A stretch of 5,950 nt of DNA, from assembly GCA_946006895.1 (NCBI GenBank), contig CAMFZO010000096.1, positions 1 to 5,950 on the forward strand, in the 5' to 3' direction. This stretch comes from an uncultured Clostridia bacterium. GTDB taxonomy: Bacteria; Bacillota; Clostridia; Oscillospirales; Oscillospiraceae. The position numbers were made by a program, and so were the translations under genes. How positions within the stretch are numbered: position 1 is the first letter of the stretch; the number at the start of each line of letters is the position of its first letter. Shown one piece after another: positions 1 to 5,766 of the stretch. The notes beneath the pieces are model-generated. The model saw only the letters and a program-made list of their open reading frames with translations, made no database searches and was not told where the DNA came from.

Positions 1-44
1 ATTCCTCTACGTCTCGTGGGCTCGGAGATGTGTATAAGAGACAG
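1..44 (+). other. Illumina Nextera adapter contamination (not genomic)
   Basis: Positions 26-44 read AGATGTGTATAAGAGACAG, the 19-base Tn5 mosaic end used in Nextera libraries. Positions 11-25 (GTCTCGTGGGCTCGG) complete the Nextera Read 2 adapter. Bases 3-10 (TCCTCTAC) sit where the i7 index belongs and match, from memory, the reverse complement of index N712. Bases 1-2 (AT) fit the last two bases of the P7 primer. Genomic sequence therefore begins at about base 45. The adapter translates to the familiar artefact peptides MCIRDR on the plus strand and SYTHLRAHET on the minus strand. Any feature crossing base 45 should be cut there. Confidence 0.98.
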
Positions 45-204
45 GTTCCGGCTGCTCGACCAGCATCATGCCGTCGGCACCCACGCCGAAATGCCGGTCA
101 CACAGGCGCTTCGCCAGGGCCGCCGGGTCGGTAACGGCACCGTTCCGGTTATCCAGCAGGATGAAATCGTTCCCCGCGCCGCAGTATTTGTAGAATTTCA
201 GCAT
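45..204 (-). CDS. dapF: Diaminopimelate epimerase, N-terminal fragment cut by contig end
   Basis: DapF interconverts LL- and meso-diaminopimelate in the cytoplasm, the penultimate step to lysine and the source of meso-DAP for peptidoglycan. Only about 53 codons are genomic. They contain the family's N-terminal GxGNDF motif (GAGNDF, residues 9-14) and the RHFGVGADG motif (residues 37-45, followed by MMLVE), both typical of DapF. The family is usually about 270-280 residues, so some 80% of the protein, including both catalytic cysteines, lies beyond the window. The in-frame tail VSYTHLRAHET is adapter translation, not protein. The ATG at 204-202 lies 6 bases after the thrC stop, with purine-rich sequence (GGGAAAG, GTGAGA) overlapping the thrC end, so the two genes are probably co-transcribed and perhaps translationally coupled. 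The truncation is technical and says nothing about the gene being broken. Confidence 0.93.
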
Positions 205-210
205 TATTTC

Positions 211-1647
211 TCACAGCTTTCCCAGAACGTAGTCCTGCATCTCCTCCCGGGAGATGACGTCCCGGTGGAGGACGGGCTTCTGCCGCAGCTCGGCCAGCGC
301 CTTGGGGACGGGCACGCCGGTCATGGCGTGGAGGCGGTCCATGATGTCGAACTCGTCGCCGTCTGCGTCACCGCCGATGGCGCTGAGGACCGCTGCCGGG
401 AATTTATAGGGCGAGGCCGTGGAAAGGACCACCACCGGCGCGTCGCTCTCGTAGCCCTCGGCCACGCTCCAGGCCACCGCCGTATGGGTGTCCATCAGGT
501 AGCCGTGCTCCCGCCAGACCCGTCCGATGGCCGCCTTGGTGCCCTCGTCGTCGCAACAGCCCCAGCCGAAGTGTTCATGGAGCTTTTCCAGCAGGGCAGG
601 CGACACGGTATACACGCCCTTTTCCTTCAGATCGGCCATGTAGCCGGCCACTTCCGCCTCGTTTTCGCAGAGGAAATAGAGCAGGCGCTCCAAATTGCTG
701 GACACCAGAATGTCCATGGAGGGCGAGAGGGTTTTGTAGAACGGCCTGCGCCGGTCATAGACACCGGTGCGCAGGAAGTCCGTCAAAACGTCGTTGCGGT
801 TGGAGGCGCAGACCAGCCTCCCCACGGGAAGCCCCATGCGCTTGGCCAGGTAGCCCGCCAGAATATCGCCGAAGTTGCCCGTGGGAACCACGTAGTCCAC
901 CCGGTCGCCCGGGTTGATCCGTCCGGCGCGGAGCAGCTCGGCATAGGCCTTGAAATAGTAGACCACCTGAGGCGCCAGTCTGCCGATGTTGATGGAATTG
1001 GCCGAGGACAGCCGCACGCCGCAGCCCTCCGGCACACCGGCGGAGAAGATGGCCTTCACGCCGTTCTGGGTGTCGTCAAAATTGCCCCGGACGGCGCAGA
1101 CGCAGACGTTGCCGCCCTCCTGGGTGACCATCTGGGCTTTCTGGACCTTGGAAACGCCCTCGTCGGGGTAGAAGACGATGATGCGGGTGCCGGGCACGTC
1201 CCGGAAGCCTGCCAGGGCCGCCTTGCCCGTGTCCCCGGAGGTGGCCGTCAGGATCAGAATTTCATCCGTCACGCCCTCCTGCCGCCGCGCCGCCGTGATA
1301 AGCTGCGGGAGCATGGACAGCGCCACGTCCTTAAAGGCGGAGGTCGGGCCGCGGAACAGCTCCAAAACGTAGCGGCTTCCTACCTGCACCAGGGGCGTCA
1401 GCTCGTCCGTCTCGAATTTTCCCGTATAGGCCCGCTGCACCAGGCCGTGCATATCCTCAAAATCCGGCAGCAGGGCGGACAAGACCGCCTCGGCCATGGA
1501 AAAGGTGTCCAGCTCCAAAACGGCGCGCCAGTCGAAGTCGCCGGTTGTCCGGGCGACGAACAAACCGCCGTCGGAGGCCAGTCCCTGCAAAACCGCTGCT
1601 GTGGAGCGGGCGCGAAGGTCTTTATTTCTCGTGCTCTGATAGTCCAT
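211..1647 (-). CDS. thrC: Threonine synthase
   Basis: ThrC is a cytoplasmic PLP enzyme that converts O-phospho-L-homoserine to threonine and phosphate, the last step of threonine synthesis. The 478-residue product starts MDYQSTR, like the Y-STR opening of the E. coli/yeast-type synthases, followed by a GLASDGGLF segment (residues 22-30). The PLP-binding lysine is K106 in GPTSAFKD (100-107), and the phosphate-binding loop is TSGDTG (136-141). Length is in the normal range for the longer bacterial form (about 430-500). The ATG at 1647-1645 is preceded by GGAG (plus-strand 1657-1660) with 9 bases of spacing, which supports this start. It is divergent from hom and followed after 6 bases by dapF. 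The kinase that makes its substrate (thrB) is not in the window. No frameshift or missing key residue is seen. Confidence 0.96.
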   Translation of the reverse strand: MDYQSTRNKDLRARSTAAVLQGLASDGGLFVARTTGDFDWRAVLELDTFSMAEAVLSALLPDFEDMHGLVQRAYTGKFETDELTPLVQVGSRYVLELFRGPTSAFKDVALSMLPQLITAARRQEGVTDEILILTATSGDTGKAALAGFRDVPGTRIIVFYPDEGVSKVQKAQMVTQEGGNVCVCAVRGNFDDTQNGVKAIFSAGVPEGCGVRLSSANSINIGRLAPQVVYYFKAYAELLRAGRINPGDRVDYVVPTGNFGDILAGYLAKRMGLPVGRLVCASNRNDVLTDFLRTGVYDRRRPFYKTLSPSMDILVSSNLERLLYFLCENEAEVAGYMADLKEKGVYTVSPALLEKLHEHFGWGCCDDEGTKAAIGRVWREHGYLMDTHTAVAWSVAEGYESDAPVVVLSTASPYKFPAAVLSAIGGDADGDEFDIMDRLHAMTGVPVPKALAELRQKPVLHRDVISREEMQDYVLGKL

Positions 1648-1677
1648 ATCCTATGTCTCCATTTGAAAAAAATTAGC

Positions 1678-1706
1678 TTGCGTTTTTCTTTTCTATATGA
1701 TATACT
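1678..1706 (+). promoter_or_regulatory. Candidate hom promoter (extended -10)
   Basis: TTGCGT (1678-1683), a 17-base spacer and TATACT (1701-1706) lie in an AT-rich gap that contrasts with the GC-rich genes. TG at 1698-1699 one base before the -10 makes it an extended -10 site, which would compensate for the weak -35 (3 of 6). Transcription would start near 1713, giving a 5' leader of about 60 bases that contains a hairpin. Confidence 0.4.
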
Positions 1707-1725
1707 GTTTTTCAAGAAAATGCAA
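1697..1725 (-). promoter_or_regulatory. Candidate thrC-dapF promoter
   Basis: On the minus strand, TTGCAT (plus 1720-1725) and TATCAT (plus 1697-1702) are separated by 17 bases. The -10 matches 5 of 6 consensus bases; the -35 matches only 3 of 6. Transcription would start near 1690, leaving a leader of about 40 bases before thrC. The -10 overlaps the plus-strand candidate by two bases, and the -35 falls inside the leader hairpin of hom, so the two promoters probably cannot be occupied at once. Confidence 0.4.
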
Positions 1726-1758
1726 GTGTTTTTCTCAGATGGACACTTGCCCTTGAAA
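1710..1758 (+). promoter_or_regulatory. Inverted repeat / leader hairpin before hom
   Basis: GCAAGTGT (1722-1729) and ACACTTGC (1743-1750) form a perfect 8-bp stem with a 13-base loop. TTTCAAG (1710-1716) and CTTGAAA (1752-1758) add 7 more pairs across a 5-by-1 internal loop. The last two paired bases overlap the hom ribosome binding site (AAGAAGG, 1757-1763). It could act as an RNA leader structure or as a repressor operator, since it also covers the -35 of the thrC promoter candidate. It is not a terminator: no T-run follows the stem. Confidence 0.5.
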
Positions 1759-1772
1759 GAAGGCGCTTTTTG

Positions 1773-2930
1773 ATGAAATATAACAAACCAATGCGCATTG
1801 CGCTGCTTGGCCTGGGCACTGTGGGCTACGGCGTCTACGAGTTCCTGCAGAAACGCTCCGACATGGAGGTGGCCTGCGCCATGAGCCTGGTGGTCCCCGA
1901 CGGCGTGACCTGCCCCATTGTCAAAAGCATCGACGAGATTCTCTCCGACGAGAGCATCGACACGGTGGTGGAGGTCATCGGCGGTCTGCATCCGGCCTAT
2001 GAATGGGTCAAAGGTGCCCTCTCGGCGGGCAAAAACGTCATCACCGCCAACAAGCTCCTCATCGCCAGGCACTACAGCGAGCTGGTGGCCCTGTCCAAAG
2101 AGCGGGGCGTGGCGCTGCGGTGCACGGCGGCAGCCGGCGGCGGCATCCCCTGGCTGACCAGTCTGAAGCGCTGCGCCGAGCAGGAGCCGGTCATCCGCAT
2201 CAGCGGCATCATGAACGGCACCACCAATTTCATCCTCGACACCATGCACCGCACCGGCGGCAGCTTCGCCGACGCCCTGAAGGAGGCCCAGCGCCTGGGC
2301 TACGCCGAGGCCAATCCCGCCGACGATCTCAACGGCGCGGACATCCGCCGCAAGCTGGTCATCTCCTCCAACATCGCCTACGGCGGCGTTGTGAATGAGG
2401 ACGACGTGGCGGTGGAGGGCATCGAGCACATCCAGGATGTGGACATCGCCGCCTTCAAGCGCATGGGCCGGGTCTGCAAGCTCATTGCCGCCTCCCGGAA
2501 GCTGGACGGCTGCATCGCCGCCTACATCGAGCCTTCCCTGGTGCCGCCCTCCATGCCCGAATCGGCCATTCCCGACAATTACAACCTCATCTCCCTCACC
2601 GGTCAGCACATCGGCAAGCAGAGCTTCTACGGTCAGGGAGCGGGCCGTTACCCCACCGCATATAATGTACTGCAGGACTGCGTGGATGTCCTGGGCGGTG
2701 TGGACTGCTTCTACACCGACCGGCTGGAGCCTCTGCGGGTGGACAACAGCAGCGTCGAGCGGCCCTACTACGTCCGCACCAACGGCGTGGACAAATGGCT
2801 GCAAGCCAGAATTGACAAAATGCTCGATTGCGGTATAATGACAAAGGCTGTGTCCGTCACTGAGATACACGCCTGGGCAAAGGAGCGTCGGAAGACCGAT
2901 TCGTCCTGCTTCATTGCCTCTCTGCGATGA
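1773..2930 (+). CDS. hom: Homoserine dehydrogenase, short form without a recognisable ACT domain
   Basis: Hom reduces aspartate semialdehyde to homoserine with NAD(P)H in the cytoplasm, the branch point to threonine and methionine. From the ATG at 1773 it has 385 residues: a nucleotide-binding GLGTVG (13-18), VVEVIGG with TANK (91-94), NGTTNF (148-153), and the catalytic stretch EANPADDLNGADIRRK (179-194), where D190 and K194 are the expected catalytic pair. GAGRYPTA (289-296) closes the catalytic region. Common bacterial forms of about 400-440 residues end in an ACT regulatory domain. Here only about 65 residues follow; the segment YYVRT...VSVTEIHAWAKE...SSCFIASLR may be a shrunken or degenerate ACT-like tail (inference). 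A TTG at 1770 is in frame, but ATG 1773 lies 9 bases from AAGAAGG and is preferred; ATG 1791 is also possible. Aspartokinase starts 21 bases after the stop. Confidence 0.95.
   Translation: MKYNKPMRIALLGLGTVGYGVYEFLQKRSDMEVACAMSLVVPDGVTCPIVKSIDEILSDESIDTVVEVIGGLHPAYEWVKGALSAGKNVITANKLLIARHYSELVALSKERGVALRCTAAAGGGIPWLTSLKRCAEQEPVIRISGIMNGTTNFILDTMHRTGGSFADALKEAQRLGYAEANPADDLNGADIRRKLVISSNIAYGGVVNEDDVAVEGIEHIQDVDIAAFKRMGRVCKLIAASRKLDGCIAAYIEPSLVPPSMPESAIPDNYNLISLTGQHIGKQSFYGQGAGRYPTAYNVLQDCVDVLGGVDCFYTDRLEPLRVDNSSVERPYYVRTNGVDKWLQARIDKMLDCGIMTKAVSVTEIHAWAKERRKTDSSCFIASLR
2812..2839 (+). promoter_or_regulatory. Consensus promoter inside the 3' end of hom, driving aspartokinase
   Basis: TTGACA (2812-2817) and TATAAT (2834-2839) match the housekeeping sigma consensus at all 12 bases, with a 16-base spacer. 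The site lies in the hom reading frame, in codons for IDKMLDCGIM, and uses ATA and other AT-rich codons unlike the surrounding GC-rich usage. Predicted initiation near 2846 gives a leader of about 105 bases before the aspartokinase ATG. It would allow aspartokinase expression independent of the hom promoter. Confidence 0.65.
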
Positions 2931-2951
2931 ATACAAAAAAGGAGCCCTCTC

Positions 2952-4265
2952 ATGTTAAAAGCCTTGAAATTTGGCGGGACCTCCATGGCCGACGCCAAGC
3001 AATATCAAAAGATCCGCGACATTGTACGCTCTGACCCGTCCCGCCGTGTGGTGGTCGTGTCCGCCGCAGGAAAACGCTTCTCCGATGACAACAAGATCAC
3101 CGACCTGCTCTACCTGTGCTACGCCCACCTCCAGTACGGCGTCTCCTGCGACAGCATTTTCGGCCTGATCCGGGAGCGCTACACCCAGATCCGCGATGAG
3201 CTGGGCCTGAAGACCGACCTGGAGAGCGAATTTGCCGCCCTGCGAAAGAAAATGGACAGCGGCATCTCCCGGGAGGAGCTGGTGTCCCGGGGCGAGTATT
3301 TCTCCGCCCTGCTCATGGCCGAATACCTGGGCTTTGATTTCATTGACGCCACAAAGTGGCTCTTCTTCCACTATGACGGCACCGTGGATCAGGAGAAATC
3401 CTATCCGGCTCTGCGCGCTCTGGTGAAGGACCGAGGCGTCGTCATCCCTGGCTTTTACGGCCTCATGCCCGACGGCAAGATCCGCACCCTGACCCGCGGC
3501 GGCAGCGACATCACCGGCGCTCTGGCGGCAGCCGCGCTGGATGCAGACGTCTATGAGAACTGGACCGACGTCTCCGGCATCCTGATGGCTGACCCGCGCA
3601 TCGTCGAAAATCCCAAGACCATCGAGCGGGCCACCTACAGCGAGCTGCGCCAGCTCTCCTACAGCGGTGCCCAGGTGCTCCACGAAATGACGGTCTTCCC
3701 CGTGCGGGAGAAAAACATCCCCCTGAACATCCGCAACACCAACGACCCGGATCATCCCGGCACCCTGGTCTCCGAGGAGTTCCAGGAGCTGCCCAACGCG
3801 CCGCGCTTCATCACCGGCATCGCGGGCAAGAAGGATTTCTCCATCGTCACCATCTCCAAAAAGGGCATGGCCGGCGCCGTGGGGACCCTGCGGGCCATTG
3901 TGGAGGTCTTCGAGGACAACACGGTGCCCATCTGCTATACCCCCACGGGCATCGACGTCATCTCCCTGGTGGTGCCCACGGAGAAGCTGACCCCCCATCT
4001 TTACTCCCTCACCGGTGACCTGCGCACCAAGGTCCGTCCCGACAGCATCAAGGTGACGGACAATATCGCCATTGTCGCCGCCGTCGGACGGAAAATGGCC
4101 TTCCGTGCCGGTACCTCGGGTAAGATCTTCGCCGCCCTCGGCCAGCAGGGCATCAACATCCGCATGATCTCCCAGGGTCCGGATGAGCTGAACATTCTGG
4201 TGGGCGTGGACGAAAAGGACTACGCCGCCACCATCCGCGTCCTCTACGACGCGTTTGTGAAATAA
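2952..4265 (+). CDS. lysC: Aspartate kinase (monofunctional, two ACT domains)
   Basis: Aspartokinase phosphorylates aspartate to aspartyl-4-phosphate, the committed step to lysine, threonine and methionine. The 437-residue protein begins with the kinase motif KFGGTS (6-11), then VSAAGKR (36-42), SRGEYFSA (112-119), the nucleotide-site TRGGSDITGA (181-190) and TDVSGILMADPRIV (205-218). Two C-terminal ACT domains follow from about 285: an effector-type segment around YTPTGIDVISLVV (329-341) and INIRMISQGPDELNILVGV (401-419). Length matches single-chain aspartokinases (about 400-450); there is no fused homoserine dehydrogenase. The ACT domains imply feedback inhibition by lysine and/or threonine, but which ligand cannot be read off. 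GGAG (2941-2944) is 7 bases before the ATG, and hom ends 21 bases upstream, so it can be read through from hom as well as from the internal promoter. The symbol lysC is by function; paralogues carry other names. Confidence 0.95.
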   Translation: MLKALKFGGTSMADAKQYQKIRDIVRSDPSRRVVVVSAAGKRFSDDNKITDLLYLCYAHLQYGVSCDSIFGLIRERYTQIRDELGLKTDLESEFAALRKKMDSGISREELVSRGEYFSALLMAEYLGFDFIDATKWLFFHYDGTVDQEKSYPALRALVKDRGVVIPGFYGLMPDGKIRTLTRGGSDITGALAAAALDADVYENWTDVSGILMADPRIVENPKTIERATYSELRQLSYSGAQVLHEMTVFPVREKNIPLNIRNTNDPDHPGTLVSEEFQELPNAPRFITGIAGKKDFSIVTISKKGMAGAVGTLRAIVEVFEDNTVPICYTPTGIDVISLVVPTEKLTPHLYSLTGDLRTKVRPDSIKVTDNIAIVAAVGRKMAFRAGTSGKIFAALGQQGINIRMISQGPDELNILVGVDEKDYAATIRVLYDAFVK

Positions 4266-4306
4266 AAACTGGCTTTACAAACTGTTTTCCTACCAACGAA
4301 GCCTCT

Positions 4307-4367
4307 GTAGGGACCGGCGTCCCCGACGGTCCAAAACGATTTTGGAACTCGATGTTCCAAAATCGTT
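4307..4367 (+). repeat. Left two-hairpin GTAG module
   Basis: GTAG (4307-4310) is followed by a 22-base hairpin: GGACCG (4311-4316) pairs with CGGTCC (4327-4332), then a G-A mismatch, two further pairs and a TCCC loop. After AA (4333-4334) comes a second, perfect 14-bp hairpin (4335-4348 with 4354-4367) with loop TCGAT. Neither hairpin is followed by a T-run, so an intrinsic terminator is unlikely, though the strong second stem could still shape the 3' end of the aspartokinase message. Confidence 0.75.
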
Positions 4368-4391
4368 CCCGTCCATGAGGCATTGGTTTTT

Positions 4392-4452
4392 CTGAAAATT
4401 TGCCCGTTGAGGTCAAATTTTCAGTTGGACTGTCCGGGAGGCCAGTCCCTAC
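4392..4452 (-). repeat. Right two-hairpin GTAG module
   Basis: Read on the minus strand: GTAG (4452-4449), then GGACTG (4448-4443) pairing with CAGTCC (4432-4427), with the same internal G-A mismatch, two pairs and TCCC loop as the left copy. After AA (4426-4425) comes a second hairpin with an 11-bp perfect stem (4392-4402 with 4414-4424), an A-G mismatch, two more pairs and loop TCAAC. Stem size, linker and loop (TCRAY) match the left module although most stem bases differ. Confidence 0.75.
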
Positions 4453-4476
4453 GGGGTCATCCGTCGGCATACTGCA

Positions 4477-4504
4477 TTGCAAAGCCCGGTTGGCCTGATA
4501 CAAC
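4477..4504 (+). promoter_or_regulatory. Weak candidate promoter for asd
   Basis: TTGCAA (4477-4482), a 16-base spacer and TACAAC (4499-4504), with TG at 4496-4497 as an extended -10 element. Each hexamer matches 4 of 6 consensus bases. Transcription would start near 4511, 47 bases before asd. The 292-bp gap with an inserted repeat element makes an independent asd promoter plausible, but the match is modest. Confidence 0.3.
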
Positions 4505-4516
4505 CAAAAATTTTTC

Positions 4517-4534
4517 GGGCGCGGTACGGCGCCC
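4517..4534 (+). repeat. Small GC hairpin upstream of asd ribosome binding site
   Basis: GGGCGC (4517-4522) pairs with GCGCCC (4529-4534) around a 6-base loop (GGTACG), and can be extended with a bulge. It ends 10 bases before the asd ribosome binding site GGGAG (4545-4549). It is preceded, not followed, by T5 (4511-4515), so it is not a plus-strand terminator. Function unknown. Confidence 0.4.
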
Positions 4535-4557
4535 CGACAGAAACGGGAGTGTGAACC

Positions 4558-5559
4558 ATGAAGGAATACAAGGTTGCGATTTTGGGCGCCACCGGCGCCG
4601 TCGGCAGAGAAATGATGAAGATCCTGGCGGAGCGAAAGTTCCCCGTCAAGGAGCTGCATCTGCTTGCCAGCGCCCGCAGTGCGGGCAAATACCTGGAATG
4701 GCAGGGGAAAGCCATCCAGATCGAGGAGGCCTGCGACGCCGCCTTTGAGGGCATGGACATTGTACTGGGCGCGGCGGAAAACGACATCGCCAAGCGCTTT
4801 GCTCCGGCCATCGTCAAAGCCGGCGCGGTCTTTGTGGACAATTCCTCCGCCTTCCGTATGGACCCGGAGGTGCCCCTCATCGTCCCCGAGATCAACCCGG
4901 AGGACGCCAAGCAGCATCACGGCATCATTTCCAACCCCAACTGCTCCACCATCATCACCGTCACGGCGGTGAACGCCCTCAACGCCCTGTCGCCCATCCG
5001 GTCCATGGTGGCCTCCACCTATCAGGCCGTCTCCGGCGCGGGTGCCGGCGGTCCCCTGGAGCTGGCGGAGGAAGTGGAGGCCCTGCGCGAGGGCAAGCCC
5101 GTCACGCCCAAGGTCTTCGCCCATCAGATTGCCTATAACCTCATCCCGCAGATCGGCAGTGAGCAGTACGAGGGCTATACCAGCGAGGAGATGAAGATGC
5201 AGAACGAGGGCAGAAAGATCATGCATCTGCCCGACCTGACCGTGTCCTGCACCTGCGTCCGCGTCCCCGTGGTTCGCAGCCATTCCATCTCCGTCGCGCT
5301 TCGGTTTGACCGTCCTGTCTCCGTGGAGGAGGCCAGAGACGCCATCTCCAAGGCGCCCGGCTGCGTTTTGGTGGACGATCTGGCGAAGAAGGAATATCCC
5401 ATGCCCCTGGACACCTCGGACCAGGATCTGGTCTTTGTGGGCCGTATCCGCAAGGATCTGACCGACGAAAACGGTCTGTGCCTGTGGTGCTGCGGCGACC
5501 AGGTCCGCAAGGGCGCCGCCACCAACGCCGTGCAGATCGCCGAGCTGCTGGTGGAGTAA
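4558..5559 (+). CDS. asd: Aspartate-semialdehyde dehydrogenase
   Basis: Asd reduces aspartyl-4-phosphate to aspartate semialdehyde with NADPH in the cytoplasm, directly after aspartokinase and before the lysine/threonine split. The 333-residue protein opens with the nucleotide-binding GATGAVG (10-16). It has VDNSSAFRMD (93-102), the active-site cysteine C129 in SNPNCSTI (125-132), the YQAVSGAGAGG stretch (155-165, with the conserved glutamine), and RVPVVRSHS (235-243) carrying the catalytic histidine H242. Length is typical (330-370), and the motif spacing fits the Gram-positive-type branch. The ATG at 4558 is preceded by GGGAG (4545-4549) with 8 bases of spacing. It lies 292 bases after aspartokinase, the gap being largely a structured repeat, so it may be transcribed separately. 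No defects seen. Confidence 0.97.
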   Translation: MKEYKVAILGATGAVGREMMKILAERKFPVKELHLLASARSAGKYLEWQGKAIQIEEACDAAFEGMDIVLGAAENDIAKRFAPAIVKAGAVFVDNSSAFRMDPEVPLIVPEINPEDAKQHHGIISNPNCSTIITVTAVNALNALSPIRSMVASTYQAVSGAGAGGPLELAEEVEALREGKPVTPKVFAHQIAYNLIPQIGSEQYEGYTSEEMKMQNEGRKIMHLPDLTVSCTCVRVPVVRSHSISVALRFDRPVSVEEARDAISKAPGCVLVDDLAKKEYPMPLDTSDQDLVFVGRIRKDLTDENGLCLWCCGDQVRKGAATNAVQIAELLVE

Positions 5560-5580
5560 CCGGACATACAATTATTTTAG

Positions 5581-5606
5581 GGCACGGCAGAGTCGCCGTG
5601 CCCTAC
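5581..5606 (-). repeat. GTAG-hairpin unit R1
   Basis: On the minus strand it is GTAG followed by GGCACGGC, loop GACTCT, and GCCGTGCC. All 26 bases are identical to R3 at 5812-5837 in the other orientation. With flanking bases the palindrome extends to an 11-bp stem (5578-5588 with 5595-5605). It starts 19 bases after the asd stop and might stall or protect the message end, but no T-run follows, so a classical terminator is not supported. The stretch 5560-5950 (391 bases) contains no credible gene, only repeats of this kind. Confidence 0.7.
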
Positions 5607-5627
5607 ATCTATATATGGAACTTGACC

Positions 5628-5653
5628 GTAGGGGCGGACGACTCTGTCCGCCC
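5628..5653 (+). repeat. GTAG-hairpin unit R2
   Basis: GTAG, then GGGCGGAC, loop GACTCT, GTCCGCCC. Same 26-base length, foot and loop as R1 and R3, but four stem pairs are changed on both sides so that pairing is kept. Its GTAG faces that of R1 across a 21-base spacer, forming a divergent pair. Confidence 0.7.
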
Positions 5654-5665
5654 ATTGATAGAAGC

Positions 5666-5728
5666 AGCGAACAGCGAACAGTGAACGGTGAACAGTGAAC
5701 AGTGAACAGTGAATAGTGAACAGTGAAC
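5666..5728 (+). repeat. Tandem heptamer array (AGTGAAC), nine units
   Basis: Nine consecutive 7-base units: two AGCGAAC, one GGTGAAC, one AGTGAAT and five AGTGAAC. Seven is not a multiple of three and there is no start or ribosome binding site, so it is not a protein repeat. A shorter array of the same unit lies in the opposite orientation at 5874-5908. Copy number is likely to vary between strains by slippage (inference). Confidence 0.9.
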
Positions 5729-5736
5729 AGGTAATG

Positions 5737-5754
5737 TGTGCGCTTTGCGCACGA
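5737..5754 (-). repeat. Second-family hairpin P1 (TCGT...ACA)
   Basis: On the minus strand, TC then GTGCGC, loop AAA, GCGCAC, A. It follows R4 after a 12-base spacer in the same orientation, giving an R-then-P order shared with R3-P3. Function unknown. Confidence 0.6.
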
Positions 5755-5766
5755 AACAGAAAGAGC

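Larger units (their letters stand above)
4307..4452. repeat. 146-bp REPIN/MITE-like element: two inverted 61-base modules
   Basis: The element begins with GTAG and ends with CTAC. Two modules of identical length, 4307-4367 (plus) and 4392-4452 (minus), face inwards around a 24-base centre (4368-4391). The outer 26 bases of the two modules match at 22 of 26 positions. It fills about half of the aspartokinase-asd gap and encodes no credible protein. The layout is that of a REPIN, in which two inverted REP units have GTAG at the outer ends. Assignment to that class is inference, since no RAYT transposase is visible here. No target-site duplication could be identified with confidence. Confidence 0.7.

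Noticed and set aside
16..1773. 585-residue plus-strand open frame
   Set aside because: It starts inside the adapter, runs antisense to thrC with its strong motifs, and its His/Gly/Val-rich composition is typical of antisense shadow frames in GC-rich genes.
2661..2666. TATAAT hexamer inside hom
   Set aside because: No -35-like hexamer lies 15-19 bases upstream; it falls in ordinary Tyr-Asn codons.
1398..2936. 512-residue minus-strand open frame across thrC start, the promoter gap and hom
   Set aside because: It is antisense to hom, overlaps thrC in another frame, shows no recognisable motif, and would cover the AT-rich promoter region.
2955..3998. 347-residue minus-strand open frame
   Set aside because: Antisense shadow of the aspartokinase gene, which has every expected family motif on the plus strand.
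4335..4391. Rho-independent terminator of the aspartokinase transcript
   Set aside because: The 14-bp stem ends at 4367, and the nearest T5 run (4387-4391) is about 20 bases later, too far for a classical terminator.
4153..5571. 472-residue minus-strand open frame
   Set aside because: Antisense to asd and crossing the structured repeat; no family motif and shadow-like composition.
5578..5605. Intrinsic terminator after asd
   Set aside because: The 11-bp GC-rich stem is suitable, but neither strand has a T-run after it, and the sequence is a copy of a dispersed repeat.
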